Translations under genes and position numbers: made by a program | Notes under the pieces: model-generated | The model's database searches: none | Told to the model about the DNA's origin: nothing | What the model saw: only the letters and a program-made list of their open reading frames with translations | Shown: one piece after another, positions 61,432 to 64,000 of the stretch | How the letters are laid out: the number at the start of each line of letters is the position of its first letter | Numbering within the stretch: position 1 is the first letter of the stretch | Assembly (NCBI RefSeq): GCF_004570385.1 | Contig: NZ_SPQL01000002.1 | Location: 310,001 to 374,000 of the forward strand | DNA from: Blastococcus sp. CT_GayMR19 | GTDB lineage: Bacteria > Actinomycetota > Actinomycetes > Mycobacteriales > Geodermatophilaceae | DNA: 64,000 nt | Direction of reading: 5' to 3'

Positions 61432-64000
61432 ATGTCCACACCGAGCATCGAACGTACGACGTCCGCCGTCGCAGTGCCGGCACCACCGGTACCCGAGGGA
61501 GAAGAGCACGACGCTGCGCGCCCCGTGCGCGGGATCGCGCGTCGCATCCGGCCGTCCGGGCAGACGCTCATCGTCCTCGCGGTCATCGCCGTCCTCCTGG
61601 CGATCGGCGTCGTCCTGGGCCTCCCGTTCCTGCACCAGGGCCCGTTCCTCCCCTCCGCGACCCTCCCCTGGTGGGTGCTCGCCATCGCCTTCGCGGTGAC
61701 CGAGACCTGCGTCCTGCACATCCAGCGGAGCCGCGAGGCCCGCTCGGTCTCGATGAGCGAGCTGCCGCTGGTCCTCGGTCTCTTCTTCGCCTCACCGGTC
61801 GCCCTCTTCGCGGGGCGGCTCCTCGGGTGCGCGGCCACCCTGGTGGGCCTGCGCCGCGCTGCCCCGCTCAAGACCTTCTTCAACCTCGCCCTCTTCACCG
61901 CCGAGACGGCCGTGTCGCTCGCCGTGTTCTCCACCGTGAGCTCCTGGGGTGGCGGGCACATCGTCCTGACGTGGGCCGGCGCGTACGCGGCCGCCTTCGC
62001 GGCCAACGTGCTCGGCGGCTGCGCCATCGGTCTGGTCATCGCGGTGCACGACGGCCGCCTGCGCCCGCGGGCGCTGCTGGAGGAAGCGTTCGGCGGCCAG
62101 GCCGCGGTGCCGATGGTCGTCACGGTCGGCCTCGTCGCCGTCACCAGCCTGGACGCCTCGGCGGAGAGCGCGTGGCTGCTCGCCGGGTTCGGCCTGCTGC
62201 TGCTGCTCGCCTACCGGGCCTACGCCTCGCTCGCGGACCGGCACCTCAACCTGGAGCGGCTCTACCGGTTCAGCCAGCTCGTGAGCACGTCACCCGAGAT
62301 CGACCAGGTCATGAGCACCGTCCTCGGGGAGGCGCGTGAGCTGTTGCGGTCCGACCGCGCGTCGGCGGCGTTCGTCGGCCCCGACGGCGGGCTGATCGCC
62401 CGCGTGCGCCTCGGTGCCAGCGGCCGGCTCGCACGCTCGGAGGAGCCCTCCACCCCCGAGGACGACTGGGTGCTCCAGCACGTCGTCGCGGGTGGGCAGC
62501 CGCTGCTCATGCCGCGGACCACGCGTGACCCCGACGCCCGGCGCTGGCTCGCCACCTACGGCATGCGCGAGGCGGTGGCGGTCCCCCTCAAGGGCGGGAC
62601 CGGCGTCGTCGGCGTGCTCGTCGTCGCCGACCGGCAGGGCGAGGTCCGGACGTTCGAGCAGAACGACGTCCTCCTGCTGGAGACCGTCGCCAACCAGGCC
62701 GGTGTGGCACTGCGCAACGGCGAGCTGATCGGGCAGCTGCGTCACGAGGCCCTGCACGACGCCCTCACGGGGCTGCCGAACCGGACCAACCTGCAGCGGC
62801 GCCTGGGCTCCGCGCTGGACGACGTCCGGACCGGTCGCACGACCGGCGCGGCGGTGATGATCCTCGACCTCGACGACTTCAAGGAGGTCAACGACACCCT
62901 GGGGCACCAGCAGGGTGATCTGCTCCTGGTCGAGGTGGCCGCCCGCCTGACCGCGGCGGTCGGCGCGGCCGGCTCGGTCGCGCGGCTCGGCGGCGACGAG
63001 TTCGCGATCCTCGTGCCGGACAGCGCGGACGAGAACCGGGTGCTCCGCGTCGGCCGCCGGGTGCTCCGTGCCCTCGAGCAGCCGGTGTCGCTGGACGGTC
63101 TCGAGGTGGAGGTCGGCGGCTCCATGGGCATCGCCCTGGCCCCCGCCCACGCCGACGACCCGGCCGCCCTGCTCAAGCGGGCCGACATGGCGATGTACGA
63201 CGCCAAGACGTCCACCCGTGGCCTGCGGCTCTACGAGCCCGAGCTCGACACGAACAACCCCCGCCGGCTGACGCTCGTCTCGGAGCTGCGCACGGCACTG
63301 CAGAGCGGCGGGATCCAGGTCCACGTGCAGCCGCAGGGCCGGCTGTCCGGCGGCCAGGTCGTCCAGGTGGAGGCGCTGGCCCGCTGGCGCCACCCCGAGC
63401 TCGGCAACATCGCCCCCGACGAGTTCATCCCCATCGCCGAGCGCAGCGGTCTCATCGGCCCGCTGACGACCTACGTGCTCGACTCCTCGCTGGCCGCCTG
63501 CGCGCAGTGGCGCGCGAACGGTCACGACATCGGCGTGGCGGTCAACCTGTCCACGCGCAGCCTGCACGACGCCGACCTCGTCGAGGAGGTGGACCGGCTG
63601 CTCCGGCGGCACGGCGTGCCCGCGCACCGGCTGACGCTGGAGGTCACGGAGGGCTCGGTCATGGCCGACCCCGCCCGCGCGGTCGCGCTGCTGCACCGGC
63701 TGCGCGATCTCGGCGTCCGCCTCTCGGTGGACGACTTCGGCACCGGCTACTCCTCGCTGTCCTACCTCAAGCGCCTGCCGGTGCAGGAGGTCAAGATCGA
63801 CCGCAGCTTCATCACGTCGCTGCGCGAGGGCAGCGAGGACGTCGCGATCGTCCGGGCGATCGTCGACCTCGGCCGGCACCTGCAGCTGGAGGTCGTCGCC
63901 GAGGGCATCGAGGACCAGGAGACGTGGGACCTGCTCGCGTCGATGGGCTGCGACCTCGGGCAGGGCTGGCACCTCGGCCGGCCGATGCCCAGCGAGGAGC
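61432..64000 (+). CDS. membrane GAF-GGDEF-EAL protein, 3' end cut by window
   Basis: 856 residues are visible. Eight or so membrane helices occupy about residues 40-270 (TLIVLAVIAVLLAIGVVLG to AWLLAGFGLLLLLAYRAYAS), then a GAF domain (about 290-430), a GGDEF domain with intact ARLGGDEFAILVPDS (near 522) and DLDDFKEVNDTLGHQQGD, and an EAL domain with VQVEALARWRHPELGN, VNLSTRSLH, LEVTEGSVMAD, VDDFGTGYSSLSYL and VVAEGIEDQE. Both sites look functional, so synthesis or breakdown of cyclic-di-GMP is possible. GGAGGGAGG lies upstream of the ATG. Only the last 20-50 residues should be missing. Confidence 0.88.
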   Translation, partial: MSTPSIERTTSAVAVPAPPVPEGEEHDAARPVRGIARRIRPSGQTLIVLAVIAVLLAIGVVLGLPFLHQGPFLPSATLPWWVLAIAFAVTETCVLHIQRSREARSVSMSELPLVLGLFFASPVALFAGRLLGCAATLVGLRRAAPLKTFFNLALFTAETAVSLAVFSTVSSWGGGHIVLTWAGAYAAAFAANVLGGCAIGLVIAVHDGRLRPRALLEEAFGGQAAVPMVVTVGLVAVTSLDASAESAWLLAGFGLLLLLAYRAYASLADRHLNLERLYRFSQLVSTSPEIDQVMSTVLGEARELLRSDRASAAFVGPDGGLIARVRLGASGRLARSEEPSTPEDDWVLQHVVAGGQPLLMPRTTRDPDARRWLATYGMREAVAVPLKGGTGVVGVLVVADRQGEVRTFEQNDVLLLETVANQAGVALRNGELIGQLRHEALHDALTGLPNRTNLQRRLGSALDDVRTGRTTGAAVMILDLDDFKEVNDTLGHQQGDLLLVEVAARLTAAVGAAGSVARLGGDEFAILVPDSADENRVLRVGRRVLRALEQPVSLDGLEVEVGGSMGIALAPAHADDPAALLKRADMAMYDAKTSTRGLRLYEPELDTNNPRRLTLVSELRTALQSGGIQVHVQPQGRLSGGQVVQVEALARWRHPELGNIAPDEFIPIAERSGLIGPLTTYVLDSSLAACAQWRANGHDIGVAVNLSTRSLHDADLVEEVDRLLRRHGVPAHRLTLEVTEGSVMADPARAVALLHRLRDLGVRLSVDDFGTGYSSLSYLKRLPVQEVKIDRSFITSLREGSEDVAIVRAIVDLGRHLQLEVVAEGIEDQETWDLLASMGCDLGQGWHLGRPMPSEE

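Overview
This window is chromosomal DNA of a high-GC actinobacterium. The gene set points to Geodermatophilaceae or a close relative such as Blastococcus, Geodermatophilus or Modestobacter. It includes mycothiol biosynthesis (mshB), the actinobacterial dapD-dapE-LOG-DivIVA-tag-DUF3117 block, the fdxA-dapC pair, a carotenoid-type desaturase, a large-subunit catalase and very strong G/C third-position bias. The genus is inferred from gene content, not from a marker gene. No rRNA, tRNA, CRISPR array, complete insertion sequence or prophage was seen.

Layout. 1-9 kb: a cut 5-oxoprolinase subunit A gene, a PAS-GAF-SpoIIE phosphatase, a coupled micro-operon (lipoprotein, 30-residue membrane peptide, duplicated DUF6766 protein), a phytoene-desaturase-like enzyme, a peroxiredoxin, a methyltransferase and leucyl aminopeptidase. 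8.7-18.5 kb: DUF3117, 3-methyladenine glycosylase I, a secreted nine-FN3 protein with a DTN-motif propeller behind a switch-like RNA leader, an EamA transporter, SRPBCC, DivIVA-like and LOG proteins, and divergent dapE/dapD. 18.5-28.6 kb: TrpB2, an alpha/beta hydrolase, a lysozyme-like protein, a two-component system, a threonine-rich secreted protein, a degenerate GGDEF protein, dapC and fdxA. 28.9-42 kb: a GAF-GGDEF-EAL protein, a GNAT protein, mshB with its membrane partner, an oppABCDF-type peptide importer, CsbD, a DUF559 protein and an SRPBCC-NUDIX fusion. 42-46 kb: assimilatory sulfate reduction (Rrf2 regulator, cysC, leader peptide, sirA, zinc-ribbon peptide, cysH). 46-54 kb: pterin dehydratase, a DUF3037/HipA pair, two ABC exporters and, between them, an island of orphan genes. 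54-64 kb: katE, sdhCAB, a thioesterase and a second membrane GGDEF-EAL protein cut by the right edge.

How it works together. Three lysine/DAP genes lie here but are dispersed. The sulfur cluster makes sulfide for cysteine and probably carries peptide-leader control. Stress functions (catalase, CsbD, the DUF6766 operon) share sigma-B-like promoters. Two intact GGDEF-EAL proteins and one degenerate GGDEF relative point to cyclic-di-GMP signalling.

The most unusual signals are four paired palindromes with an invariant 14-bp spacer (eight copies of a 20-bp KpnI-centred palindrome, all near gene ends), the putative translational switch ahead of the FN3 protein, a 147-bp long inverted repeat after the peptide-transporter operon, and an orphan gene built from a duplicated domain in the 50.6-52.2 kb island.
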